Source: Piezodorus guildinii
Lineage: Eukaryota; Arthropoda; Insecta; Hemiptera; Pentatomidae
Assembly (NCBI GenBank): GCA_023052935.1
Contig: CM041292.1
Coordinates: 140,643,143 to 140,707,142 of the forward strand
Length of the DNA stretch: 64,000 bases
Reading direction: 5' to 3'
Part shown: positions 43,700 through 55,160 of the stretch, piece after piece
Layout: every line of letters begins with the position of its first letter
How positions within the stretch are numbered: the stretch's first letter is position 1
Notes under the pieces: generated by a model
What the model was told of the DNA's origin: nothing
What the model saw: the letters and a program-made list of their open reading frames with translations, nothing else
Database searches by the model: none
Position numbers and translations under genes: made by a program

Positions 43700-44770
43700 A
43701 AAATATTCTGGGACTAAGTCCCTTAAGAATAACAAAAATGAACAGTAGATATTAATATTTATGTCTAGTCAAGAAAACAATAAAATTAATTTTTATTTAC
43801 AAATGTGCGAAAAAGAAATCTCCTGGTTACTAATAGGGTTGAGGAAATTATAAAAAAAAAAAAAAAAACAACAAAAATTATTCTGCACCACTAGGGTTTT
43901 GCTAAAATAGATAATTATAATTTGTATTGAAATTAAAATTAGTCAGTTGCAGATTTACATTTGTTGTGCATATATTTGGAATGCCAAAAGATGTTGAAAA
44001 TGGTGAGATTTGAATGAGAGAAAGGAAGAAGCATGGCGTATTCATATTAACATACTACTCATGTAGGTAGGAAATTCCTACCTTGGGATTGCAGAACGGA
44101 TATAAAACGAGTGATCAGAAGAGTTAGTTGTTGTTTGTTGTGTATTCGTTTAACGTCCCTTTTATGCTGCTATGGCTAATCGGACGATGCTACAGTGGGA
44201 GTCATAAATTTTGACCATCCAGTTTTTATTAGGATAGGGATCTTTAACGAGTACCTGACATCGCACAGGCTCGGGACCACCTTTTAACGTCCCCTCCGAA
44301 GGACGGTATAACTAAGGATTTTACACTAACATTAAAAAATTCTAGGGCCACCCGTGGGCTTTTGCATAGAAAGCTGTTATGCTAACCACTACGCTATGAG
44401 TGGCCCCAAAAGAGTTAGTTCTGTAGGTGGGAATGTTAAGGTCGGAATGGCTGGATCTAGTTTCAAGAGAGTGGACTGAGGATTTAAATTTAAGGATACT
44501 GTGAAAGTATGGACGGTGTTGGGAGTTTATGATTTGGTAAAGGTATGATCCGAGAAAATATTTCCTCTGTATAAAAGGCAGGAACCACTTCAACTCGCTG
44601 TATAAGTGGGGCAATGGAGACCTCTTCGAGGTACCGAAGATAAATCGTATGAACATGTTTAACAGTTGAGATACGACGTTGGAATGGAAGAAGGACTCGG
44701 AGCGACCATTAATGTATATTGATGAGGTTCTACAGGAATATGTTAATTCAAATCCATTCACAAATAATAT
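43700..44770 (-). mobile_element. C3: CR1/L2-like LINE 3' part, split by SINE-A
   Basis: On the minus strand from about 44760 the translation reads LLNMFIRFIFGTSKRS, SELKWF..., RKYFLGSYLYQIINSQ and DLNIPTYRTNS. This is typical of the C-terminal region of CR1/L2-type reverse transcriptases. After the SINE it continues as SDHSFYIRSA, with a frameshift and stops, and then the 3' UTR to about 43705 (GACTAAGTCCCTTAAGAAT). It is dead and 5'-truncated. Confidence 0.65.
44130..44409 (-). mobile_element. SINE-A copy 5 with 11-bp target duplication
   Basis: AAGAGTTAGTT at 44119-44129 and 44410-44420 flanks a complete minus-strand SINE. Its minus-strand 3' end is ...ACGTTAAACGAATACACAACAAACAAC, that is a CAA-rich tail and not poly(A) (quoted in part: ACGTTAAACGAATACACA, ACAAACAAC). 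The body has GCTATGGCTAATCGGACG and GAGTACCTGACATCGCAC. The head is degraded at the B box. It sits inside C3. Confidence 0.85.
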
Positions 44771-45704
44771 TGAAGTTGTTTACTGTCGAATTCTGGATAC
44801 CTATTAGCAATAGTTTGATAACGGTCAAATTAATTTTCGGGTACTACAAAAGGAAAATTTGAAAAAAAAACATGCACTGCGTTATGTTGGATTTTCGAAG
44901 GTGTAAAAATGTAGTTTCCCCAATGTAAATAATAATTAATTCTGTTCCTGTTGGCCAGACGTATTATATATTCCAGTTGTACATAACTGTTATTCTTAAG
45001 GGAACCAATCCTAGAATAAAATTAATTTCTATTATATTATATTCTGAAAATGCAATATAATACTGCAATTCATTTTTACTATAGGTTCAGAATTATTAAG
45101 ATCCATTTGGTTTTATATTTTTCTGAATTAGTTGAGGGATCTTGAGTTTATGAGGATACTTCACAGAAAGAACATATAAGAAAGACTGAGATCCCTTAAT
45201 TAAAACAGCGAGTTGAAGGATCTGGTTTTATGTGTATCATCTTTGGTTTTTATTTATATGATCAAGATAAATATCAAAAGGGATTTTTTATTTTAGATTG
45301 TAAGATCTTCGGCAACCAGGCATTTTATTGTGCTTTCGATTTACTCAATATCAAACTAAGTAAAATAAAACATTTTTATGACATATTTTATTGTGATTTT
45401 CAGGTCATAATAAATAAAGTTTTAATTACTTTTTGCTTTTGAGCGTTAATGAATTACCTAGTAATGAGGAGGAATCTCATTCTGCTATCATCCTTGGATG
45501 CAATCACTGTTAAATAAAACAAATAAATGTTTTGCTGCGCTAAATTAATTCATGTATTTTTCTCACTAACAGATGAGAAAGGACGTAAAATCTAAGGTAA
45601 ATTAAATAATTGGAATTTAAACATTTTTTATATTGTATATAATTGAAAATTAATGTATAAATTAGTGAATAATGCTCAAAATGTTATCAACATATTGAAA
45701 AATC
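44771..45704. other. AT-rich non-coding DNA
   Basis: I see no gene or classified repeat here. Confidence 0.5.
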
Positions 45705-45998
45705 AATATTTGTCTTCAGGCTCAGTACATGTAGAGGTTTATGCAGTTTCCAGGCCAACAGCTTTGCAATGGGGTGATTGGGCCGAGATCACACTCAGCC
45801 GCCAGTTTTCTCCCAATTTTCGGGTACCCACTATGTAAGACAGGGTGTGCTTGTTTACTAAGAGTTTTTCTATAACCTCAGAGCAATCCCAAGGCTAAAA
45901 TAACCGAATAATTAATTATTTAGCTACTGCCAGGATTCGAACACCGTACCCGGAGAACATTAGACTAGTGCTTTGTTCACTAACTTAACCCGGCTTTG
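45705..45998 (-). mobile_element. SINE-B copy 2
   Basis: The plus strand shows GGCTCAGTACATGTAGAGG, GCAATGGGGTGATT, GAGATCACACTCAGCCG and CGGGTACCCACTATG, then the reversed tRNA-like head (CCAGGATTCGAACACCG, GGAGAACATTAGACTAGTGC). The same order is seen in SINE-B copy 1. Confidence 0.7.
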
Positions 45999-46061
45999 TT
46001 GAAAAATCTACTACTACCACAGGATATAAATATAATTAAGGAGCTCTCATTAAATTTCCAA

Positions 46062-46556
46062 AAGGTTTTTTATTTTTATTTTATTTTGTAGAAATTTACA
46101 CCTGTATATTAAAATACAACAAGGAAATATGGTGGTTAATGATAAAATACATGAAAACACATGAAGGAAAACTGCCCATTAGCAGCTCTAAAGTAGTGAA
46201 TCTAAACAAGAAGGTCTCGAGGCCATCTTATTTTCAGACGCCTCGGCGGATAGTCAGGAATTGAAAAAGAAACAAGGATTGAAACTAGAGGATTAGGATG
46301 GGAATGGAGTTTGTCATGAAAGGAATGATCCCTGGTACGGGCCAAATCATCAACATATGGATCATTAAGGTCTTTGCGGATGATTTTATTCGTGACAAAG
46401 TAAGGAGCGTTAAGGATTTTGCGAAGGATTTTGGATTATAAGGATTGGATACGGAAAGAGTTTGATGGTTTACTAGAGTCCCGGTACTCAACTCAATAGG
46501 TCCAGATAGGCCTTATGACTGTCGTGTAAATGAGTCTTTTATAGTTCAGTGAATGG
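46062..46556 (-). pseudogene. J11: Jockey ORF2 C-terminus and 3' UTR (J2 type)
   Basis: Read on the minus strand, 46555-46208 encodes the end of ORF2: SKILRKILNAPYFVTNK, RKDLND, DLARTRDHSFHDKL, then a C-terminus PPRRLKIRWPRDLLV and a stop. Stop codons interrupt the 5' part. The 3' UTR runs to about 46085 and the A tail appears as the T-rich run at 46064-46085. It is a dead, 5'-truncated copy. Confidence 0.85.
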
Positions 46557-47034
46557 TTAGAGGGCCTGTCTTATAAATTCGGCGGTCCTAAAAGTTAAAG
46601 TTAAATAAAATCTCTGAGCATATTGTATATAATTGTAATATTATGTGATATTTATTTACATAAATTAGTTAAATTTGAATTATGATGGGCTATTGATTCA
46701 AAAAGTTTCATAGGCACATCAAATAATAAATTCTGCACCGCCGGTGATAAAGATAAGTTGCTACACCACTTGCGAGCCCTAAGTCGGTAAAAATATCCCT
46801 GGGGTCCCCTCGACAAGACCGGATCTGTAATCCACCCCTGCTGTGCCGTGACGATAAGAGGAACACCTTGACAAAGGATCCGTCCTAGGATATCAGGATT
46901 CTTCGTCGCTTTAGAGGAGCCTGGTAAAAGAACATTATCTCGTTCACACTATCGCCGTACTATTATTCATTGATCCCCCACCTTAAGCCATCTTCTATGC
47001 TATCCTCGTGGTATTCCATTCAGTTGAATGGAAA
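46557..47034. other. Unassigned, GC-richer island
   Basis: 46735-47030 is of higher complexity (for example CGAGCCCTAAGTCGG, CCCTGGGGTCCCCTCGAC, GGATCTGTAATCCACCCC). It looks like part of a dispersed repeat, but only one copy is in the window. Confidence 0.35.
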
Positions 47035-47035
47035 T

Positions 47036-47110
47036 ACAGTAGACTCTCACTCTTCCTAGTCTGGGCTGAGACATCCTATTAGAATGAACGACCCGTTGGT
47101 TAATCGGGAG
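47036..47110 (+). repeat. Possible pogo/Tigger-like terminal sequence
   Basis: ACAGTAGACTCTCACT and GTTGGTTAATCGGGAGCAC resemble terminal sequences of pogo/Tigger-type DNA transposons and follow a TA. I found no matching inverted end (GAGAGTCTACTG) downstream, so at most a single end remains. Confidence 0.3.
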
Positions 47111-48515
47111 CACATAGAAGTACGAAACTCTTGCATTAATTAAAAATCACAAAGTAACTAACAAAGCTCTTACTTATATACATATCACAGATGTTAACTT
47201 TATTACTTTATTAACTAACCCAACAGATACTGTCCTGTCTAAATTACAACTAAGCGAAATAGGTCAAGCCGTTCCGTGATTCGATAAACAAGGAAGACAG
47301 GGAGTTCATATTTATAAATGTACATGAAGAGGTTCCTTAGAAAATTAAAAAAGAAAATAATAATAATAAAAACACCTATCTACCAAAGTAACTTTTCTCT
47401 TTTATTTCTTCCATGAGGCGTTCTCCGGACTGTTATTAACAGAACAATAACATAATTAGCGAAATCGGTCAAGCCATTCACACCTGATGCGATCACCAAG
47501 GAAAAAGTCTATTAATTTTTATATAGATTTGAGATTTTTAGAGTGTAGATTTTTTTTTATTTTGTGATGTTTTTTGAACAAATGTTTTTTTTTTAATTTT
47601 TTTTTAGAAGAATTTATCATTCAATGAAACGGCTTTTATGCAGATACTAGCACCTAGCCCTTGTTTCGCAGGCATGCAATTTAAATGTGGTGTAATTTAT
47701 GTTAAAAACCTCCAGATTGACCAATTTAAAGTTTTTACGTTGGGATTATGGGTTCATCCTAACGAAAAATGCACTTAGCAAGAAAATCTTATGTTTCTTA
47801 TATAACGTCTAATAATTCTTATATTAAGTCATCAGCAGAAATAAGAAAAATAAATTGGTTAACAAATCAAAAATTGGTTTAGTTAATTTGTTTGTTATGT
47901 TTAATGGTTTCTATTTTATTCGGTTCATTACACTTTTAAATTTCATAAGAGCTTTTTCTAAATACATTTTAATGCATTTAAGTTATTTTAGTTTCCATGT
48001 GAGACCCATTTAGTTTATAGTGGAAATAATATTTTTAGTGAAATGATTTAAAAGTAGAAATAATTATAACCAGTGTTATTTAATAACAACTTTTCCTTTA
48101 TTTTAGCAACTTACGTAGGATTTGGTACATAATATATTTTTTTCGAAAATCTTGACTACTGTTTGAAGTATTTAACCTGTATGCTCACCATAAATCACCA
48201 TAAGTTTACGCTCTTATAACATCATTCTATTTACTTGTACGATTTATTTTATTGGATATTAACTTTTCCAAAATCTTGCGCTTTCCAAAGGTATATTATA
48301 CGTCTATGTTACTACTTATATTTCAGGCATAATTTTTTTATGACTTGTTCAAAGAAAATTTATTTTTCCTGTTTGAAGAAAAGCAATGGATTTTAGTTAT
48401 AAACCTTCGGGAAACAATCCCCTAAATCATAGTAAAAACCGTATCAAAATCCGTCCAGAGGTTTAAAAGGAGTTGGCGGAAACCAAGATCCCGTTATCAT
48501 TTTAAATATAGAGAA
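47111..48515. other. AT-rich DNA with RTE-like 3'-tail phrases
   Basis: AAGCGAAATAGGTCAAGCCG (about 47252), GCGAAATCGGTCAAGCC (about 47459) and ATCCGTCCAGAGGTTTAAAA (about 48448) resemble the 'atcggtcCAGCCgtt' phrase near the 3' ends of many invertebrate RTE-type LINEs. No coding part is attached. The rest is AT-rich. Confidence 0.3.
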
Positions 48516-49057
48516 ATATAATATAAAGCCTGTACAGTATATCGTGAATCTTTTTCAAGCTTCAGCTCTAAAATGTTTAGTTCCACAAAAAAAAAAAAAA
48601 TACTTCGAATTATTTATTTACCGACGAAAGTTACTACGTGACGCATACAAAATCAGAAGCCTATTCCTACTCAACCAAGAATCTCAACACATAGATTCTA
48701 AAACCGTAAATGACAGTTTTCAATAAAAGGACTCAGTTCAATTAAATTCAAAGCGGTCTTGTAAAGCATGAATGATAATTGGCGAGGACTGCTAATGAAG
48801 TGTAAGTTATGCCTTTCATTAAAGCTTCAACAGCTCTACTACCACCTGGGTGGTCTCCAAAGTACCTACCTTGTCACCGAGACTACTTACCCAGCCTTTG
48901 TATAGATTGCTTTCAATTATTGTACATTAGTGAATGTTATGTGATAGTTGGTATAGGTTTAGTTGTAAAATCTATGATTCCATAATTGATTTTACAATTA
49001 TTTTGCGCATTATGGTATTGAGAAATCCGAATGTCATTAAAACAGCCCTCGAAAAAA

Positions 49058-49088
<31 letters not shown>

Positions 49089-49101
49089 GTTACCTCATCC
49101 T

Positions 49102-49185
49102 CCATTTATTTTTCAAACTAAACATACACAAAAAATATGTATATACATTTTTTTATTGTGTATGTTTAGTTTGAAAAATAAATGG
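49102..49185. repeat. Perfect 30-bp inverted repeat (hairpin)
   Basis: 49102-49131 (starts CCATTTATTTTTCAAACTAA) is the exact reverse complement of 49156-49185, with a 24-bp AT-rich loop. Part of the arm also occurs near 15.99 kb. Confidence 0.9.
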
Positions 49186-49224
49186 AAATCAGAGGTATGA
49201 GAGTGAGAGAAACACACAAAATCA

Positions 49225-49227
<3 letters not shown>

Positions 49228-49270
<43 letters not shown>
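49228..49270. repeat. Poly(T) tract, about 43 bp
   Basis: This is an uninterrupted T run. It might be the A tail of a minus-strand retrotransposed sequence, but I recognise no family to its right. Confidence 0.9.
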
Positions 49271-49271
<1 letters not shown>

Positions 49272-49536
49272 CTCTATCTTATCTTCTTTATCTTTCAAAC
49301 TCAAGTATTAAATAAAACAATATTGCAAAAACAAATATTGCAACAGTACAGGCCTTTCAGAACATACACTACCAATAAGGTATTTCAAGTTTAACATTCT
49401 TAAGTTAACTGTATTTGGTGGTTCCAACTACAGGGTTTCGTCTAAGCATTACTGAATGAGGAAAAACTATCTCCAGGCTTTTGAAAATGTAATGGATTAA
49501 GACTCCAGAGTCCAGACCCCTTCCCTCGGCTAAAAC

Positions 49537-49720
49537 GTCGACCAAAGGTCAGTGCTCTGCCACCTCCCAGGCCTGCGTTGTGGTGCAATGTCTCTGAACA
49601 GAGGGTTTGTACAGGTCTTCAGCCCAACAAAGAACTTGATGTGCCTCCTACACTCAGGCACTGGGGGTAGCTGGAGCTCCTCGTGGGTGTGGCGATATGG
49701 CTCCATCAACAAAATGTGAG
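49537..49720 (-). pseudogene. Degenerate LINE reverse-transcriptase C-terminus
   Basis: On the minus strand the frame reads RHTHEELQLPPVPECR, then a TNPLFRDI segment and RRPGRWQSTDL before a stop. This follows the Jockey-type end pattern 'H.eLglP.v...NPL...RRl.RW.p.DL'. It is a different, older family than J1-J14. Confidence 0.45.
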
Positions 49721-49769
49721 AAAAATAGAACAAAATGATCCTACACAAATTTCGATAAACTGAAAGCAC

Positions 49770-51544
49770 TCGACTAACGCAAACTTATTTGTATTTAAAT
49801 TACTGTGACGATGATTTCACATAAAATTCCAAAAATGGCAAGAGGTCAACTTAAACTTGATGTTCATCGACAGTTAGTTAGTAAAAAAAAAAAAAAATTT
49901 CGATTTAAAATTCTTAGTTACATGAGGGAGAAGATACAAACATAAAATTATGTCGAAGATTAGTTAGAATATGAACATTTGAAACCATTAAACAACAGGA
50001 TATTACGATTTCCGAATAAGTTTTACACCGAATGATCTTGTTATTGTACATTATTAATCAGATATTTTTAAAAACAATTAACTTTTTGGTAAATTCAGAG
50101 ATTTAATCAAGAAAAGCCTCTTTTAAAGATCTATGAGTGAAAAAGAATTATATAAATTTATAGTTGTGAAATATATTTATTAATTAAAAATAAATACGAA
50201 TTCCGAATACTTTTGATTCTGGTTGTACTTGGGGAACAATAATAGTGTTTTAACAATAATAATATTAGCAATAATAACTTCTTTCAAAAAATTTAAAAAA
50301 AATAGCAAAAGAATCTTGAGACAGCAGTTATTAAAGGACATTAGCTAACAGTTAAATTATCCTGGCTATAATTTTTCCATGCCGTTTAAGATGGAAGCAC
50401 TAAAGGGAGTAGTACAGCGGAAGGATCGGACAGATAAGACTCGCCTAGCCAGGACTTTGTCCTAGTTGTCCTATTATCCTTAATTCCAACCTTCTATCTT
50501 CCTCCTGGGGGTAATAGCCGAGATAATATCCCATGATTTGGTTGACTAACTCTACCACATTACTTCAGCAATTACTTATGTAGACACGGCAACCAGAGTA
50601 CCTTTAATCAGTCGGCAATAACCTTTGCAACAACAGAATCATATTCCCATTTTATTATATCTAATCTTGATAAATATGATTTATATCACATATTTATTTA
50701 AAACTGATTGATTGAATGATCGTTGTAAGATATTAATATGATTTGTAATATGATCGCAAAACTACAATAAATGATTGAAAATAATATGACCATTTCACGT
50801 TGATGAAACGAATAAATAAACAAACGAAGCTTTGCTTTCACAAATCTAGGTTTTATACATATGAAATTTTAGGGGATGAATATGAGAAAAATAAATTCCC
50901 AAAGCGTAGCCCAAACACTTTTGCTTATCTATTGACAGAATCCCTGAATACATAACGAGAAAAATTGACACAAAAGGTTATACTAGAAAACGGGACTTGG
51001 CCAGAAAAATCACAGAGACTAATGACAAAACTTAAAATATATTTTATAAATTTCAGAATTAATTAAAAAACGCTTCAACAAATATCATTCCCAGCTGCCA
51101 GCAGTAAGAGATTACAGTAGCCTACAATATAGGAGTTCCAACTTCTGCATGACATTCTATTATTATTATTATTTTAATTTATTTTTTATCTTATTTTTCT
51201 TCTTATTTTTTTTTTCAATTCACCAGATTATTTTTCTTTATTCATTTGTCGATGAAAATTGATTTTACATTCTATTCTTGCCCAAACTTGTTATTTTATA
51301 CTTTCATTACTTTTTTTCATTCAGTTATCAATTTAATTTCCTCATTCAACTGTTAGGAATAATTATAAATCTACGATGTGTCTTTTGAATGAGACTATAC
51401 ACCCACTTTTTCAATTGTTACCAGTTGTAATAATAATTATTTTATTTTAATTACCTATGTATGGCTAATGCAGACGATCTGGAAAATAAAGAAATATTGA
51501 AAGAAAGAAATTCCATTAAAAATAATTTAATTGACTTCAATTTT
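49770..51544. other. AT-rich DNA, possible old LINE 3' UTR at 51.1-51.5 kb
   Basis: About 50370-50600 is slightly GC-richer and unassigned. About 51150-51510 is T-rich and ends GGAAAATAAAGAAATATTG before AAGAAAG, like a LINE 3' UTR with poly(A) signal; this is weak. Confidence 0.35.
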
Positions 51545-51705
51545 AAGTTGGCCTCGGAATCTACTTACTTAAATAAACATCGAAGTTCTACATCTGGGTA
51601 GTTCCTTCACAAGCCTTTCACGTCCTTTATTCTAATTCAACGGTTTTACTTATTGTATTCATGTATTCAGTTGTAAAATTCAATAAAATATAAATAAAAA
51701 AAATT
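51545..51705 (+). mobile_element. J12: Jockey 3' end (J2 type)
   Basis: GGCCTCGGAATCTACTTACT, TAAATAAACATCGAAGTTCT and GGGTAGTTCCTTCACAAGCC match J2/J8. It ends CAGTTGTAAAATTCAATAAA and an A-rich tail. It is strongly truncated. Confidence 0.75.
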
Positions 51706-53088
51706 GACTTCAATTCAATTAACTTACTAGAGATTGTAGAAAGGCAATTAAGGCATTTTACCATATTTTGTGTTAAATTTATTTGTTGTTTTTTTTTAAT
51801 CTGAATTGAGTAATTAACATTATTTCCCTATAATATTTTCAGTAATTCAAAGGATTCGAAAACAGATAATAATTATGGTAAAAATTAAAGAAAAATTGTA
51901 GCAAGATTTTGAAAAAAAAATGTAATGGTTGTTATCAACAAAATATTTATGAAATATTTCATTACTTTCCTCTCTGTTATTGTTATTTGTTTCCCTGTTA
52001 ATCCGGCAACATCTTTCCTCCCATTAGGTAATTTATCATTTTTTGCTCACAACTGGTGTTTCCATAATAATAAAACATATATGACATAACATTCCACTTA
52101 ATTAATTATATCGTGATGAAACAAGGAAAAACAAAACAATAAGCAACACTAATTGAACGAATGGTTATTACAATTTATATACACAAAATTAACAAAAAAA
52201 AATATATAAATTATCTAAAGTAAATCTCAATATATATGAAATGATGCCGCGATTTTTAGTTTCCCCAACTTCGTTTTAAACCACGAGACGGATTTAGATA
52301 AATTTTTTCCTTTCATATAGGGCATTCTTTTCTGAAGATTTTTAAGTAAAATACGTTGCAAAAAAGTTTTTCTATAGATAAAAAAATTTAGTTTTCTGGA
52401 AACAAGGCATCAATAAATATTTCCTGAAATATGGGAAAATAGACGATAGAAAATAGAACAAGATTTTGGAAAAGTTAATATATAATAAAAAGTTGTACAA
52501 GTTAACAAAATGTCGTTATAAGTCCATGAAATTCTGAACATATATTATTTGCAATAAGGGAGGTTATGGGATTTTGTGTTGCCTCCGTACAATTATATTC
52601 TCCCTTACAGTACGGAAGATTTTAAAATAAATGGAGAGTTGTTATCAATCCATAAACTGATTAATTATTTCTACTTTAAGTATTATTTAAATTAAACAAA
52701 TGTTTTAGTTTAAACTACATTAAACTTTTAGGACATTGAATGTATTTAGAAAAATTTCATTAACAATTTAAAATATTTATAAATCGTATAAAATAGGGAC
52801 CGTTTAATATAACAAAAAAAAACCCTGAACCAATTATAATTTTATTTACCTATTTATGTTCCTAATTTCAGGCGATTGTTAAAATATAATAATGAATAGA
52901 ACATTTTGGTTTTCTTCATAAATTTTCATTCACACCTGTTAGAAGCTATCTGACAGTGAGGAATTGTCCTGCATAAAAAGTGAGATCAAACATCATGTTT
53001 CAATAAATCAAACAACATCAAACATAAATGACACTTTACCATAAGCATGGGAAAGGAAAGTTCCCTGCAGAACCCCTTCCTAGGCTTT
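51706..53088. other. AT-rich non-coding DNA
   Basis: I see no gene or classified repeat here. Confidence 0.5.
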
Positions 53089-53345
53089 AATTTAGCAGAG
53101 GAGGTCAATCATCCAGCCTCTCTTTAGCCTTCTTCGGACTAGCACTTCACCTATTGACATGTTGTTAATCAGTCTAATTTCGTGTCCAAGCGGTTTACTG
53201 TGAAAATGAGAATATACCGTTCGTATATGTTGATCAACTGTTGGTAGTTGTAAGTCTGAATGTAGGGTTTCGTTGTTCACGTACCAACGAGCTGTATTTA
53301 TGAGTCTTAGAATTTTTGATTAAAATGGTTGCAGTTTGAAGTGAA
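53089..53345 (-). pseudogene. Jockey-like RT C-terminus, other family
   Basis: The minus-strand translation gives SKILRLINTARWYVNN, then ETLHSDLQLPTVDQHIR, SHFHSKPL and RRRLKRGWMIDLL before a stop. This fits the Jockey ORF2 C-terminus. It is diverged from the J1/J2/J6 families and has a stop codon near its upstream end. Confidence 0.7.
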
Positions 53346-54348
53346 TATAACTTATATATTAAAAATAATATTTTTTAGCTAAGTGCACTTTTTATTACGA
53401 TGAGCTAATTATCCCTAAGCGATAAATATATAAATTTTAAATAAGTCAAACTCAACTGTTTTAAACATAAACGACACCTCATTTAAATTGTAGCCGTGCG
53501 AAGTATGATCCGGTCGCTAATTATCAATATAGATAAATAATATGAATACTCACGTGATCATGGATATTCTGAGATACTTCTGTACTATAACATGAGCCTT
53601 TGAATAATGTTTCTAACTAGCACTCTAAAAACCGAAGATTTCAGTGAGGTCAGAAATAGACGCCTCCCAATCGCATAGCGTTTTGATGAACGATCTTGTT
53701 GCCCTCAGAAGGCGCCTTTACATTCTTGCTCCTCAGCCAAACTCGTTTGGTATGTTGACTCTTGAACGCTGAGATGCCTTCTGCATTCGAGTTTTGTGTT
53801 TTAGTTAAATATTTGCTAACAAACATCTATTAATTTATTATTTTCTGCCTATAAAATTACCGCTGTTTAAAATTTTTAAATATTAGATATATTAGTATAT
53901 TATACTTTAAGAGTTTACATATTTTTTTAAATTATAAATGCCTGCCACTTTGTGATTATATATCTTATATATATTATTTACTATGTTTCAGGTAAGAGCT
54001 GAGAAGCCCTTCATGCCAAATTTGATACAGCCCTCACGCTAAGGTAAATTATAAATCAAAATGCAAAAAAATCATAGTAATTACGATTTCAGCGTGTTGT
54101 TTTTAGTGTAATTAACAAAAAAATCAATGAACATAGACAATTACTTTAAGGTTTGAGAGAGAGATTATTCATGCTTAGAATAAAATATTTTCATTAGACG
54201 CGATATGATTCAAGGTTAAAACTCTTGGATCAGGATCAAGTAATAAAAGTAATGTAATTTCAATCATCAGCACATAAGTAGCGCTATATATCTTAAACCT
54301 TGACTTATTTTATTAAATCTATATAATTATAATAATAATAATAATAAT

Positions 54349-54404
<56 letters not shown>

Positions 54405-54560
54405 TAGGATGGTGAATTACCGATTTTTTAAGTTTTAATTCGTCAGAGTTAACATTTATTATTTATTTATTATTACCCATAAAAATGTCAATAAACAATC
54501 ATATAATGAATTAATTAAAACTATTCTATTCACAGTAGCTCATATTGTTTATTTATCTTT
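53346..54560. other. AT-rich DNA with (AAT)n/(TA)n
   Basis: A compound microsatellite lies at about 54329-54396: AAT triplets, then TA repeats. 53630-53800 is a small GC-richer island, unassigned. No gene is seen. Confidence 0.5.
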
Positions 54561-54860
54561 CACTAACCTATATATGAAATATGTAGTAAAGGAAAGTATT
54601 GCGATCGTGAAAATTTTCGAATTCCAGTTTTCACCGGCATACACGTTTCAGGGTCTCCTGAGTCCAAATGACCAAGTACCAGAAAACGGTCTTTGTGTCT
54701 GTATGTCCGTGTGTGGTAACTGCCAGGCGGGAAAGAAAAGACCTACGAAACTGAAATTTCATATCTAAGACAAATATACAGCTAAGATGTTACAGCAACG
54801 TTTTTATCAAAATCAGCTAACCTTAAGAGCCACTTTATACCATGCATTTTGTAAATGTGC
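54561..54860 (+). mobile_element. REP-1 copy h, left part only
   Basis: It has a well-conserved left end: TCTTTCACTAACCTATATAT, GGAAAGTATTGCGATCGTG, AATTTTCGAATTCCAG and GGGTCTCCTGAGTCCAAATG, to AGCCACTTTATACCATGCAT. The right part is missing, and a Jockey 3' end follows 90 bp later. Confidence 0.8.
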
Positions 54861-54952
54861 GATGAGTAACGAGAAAGACGAAAATATTAACATTGAGCCT
54901 GACAAAATAAAATGTATTTTTACAGCTAAAAAGTCATTTTTAATTTTAGATA

Positions 54953-55160
54953 CCTTTCTTCCTCCTTAATTCCGGATAATCCTGAAAAGGAAATGGCCCC
55001 GGGACCTTCTAGTTAAGAATATTTTTAGAGTGCTTCCAATGGGAAGCTTCTCTACATGTTTATCATGTCATTGTACTATATAACTACCACATTTGCTTGA
55101 AGTATTTTTTTTTGTTAATATATTTGCAAATACCAATAAAGTGTTTAAAAAAAAAATGTA
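54953..55160 (+). mobile_element. J13: Jockey 3' end (J2 type)
   Basis: It holds the last ORF2 codons (AATTCCGGATAATCCTG, AAATGGCCCCGGGACCTTC) with the stop TAA, then a 3' UTR with TTTTTAGAGTGCTTCCAATG and an end at CAATAAAGTGTTTAAAAAAA. Confidence 0.8.

Larger units (their letters stand above)
48516..49536. other. AT-rich DNA with hairpin and homopolymer
   Basis: No gene is seen. The long perfect hairpin and the T-run are listed separately. Confidence 0.5.

Noticed and set aside
44342..44761. 139-residue open frame as a host gene
   Set aside because: The translation matches the C-terminal pattern of CR1/L2 reverse transcriptases, runs across a SINE boundary and belongs to a decayed LINE.
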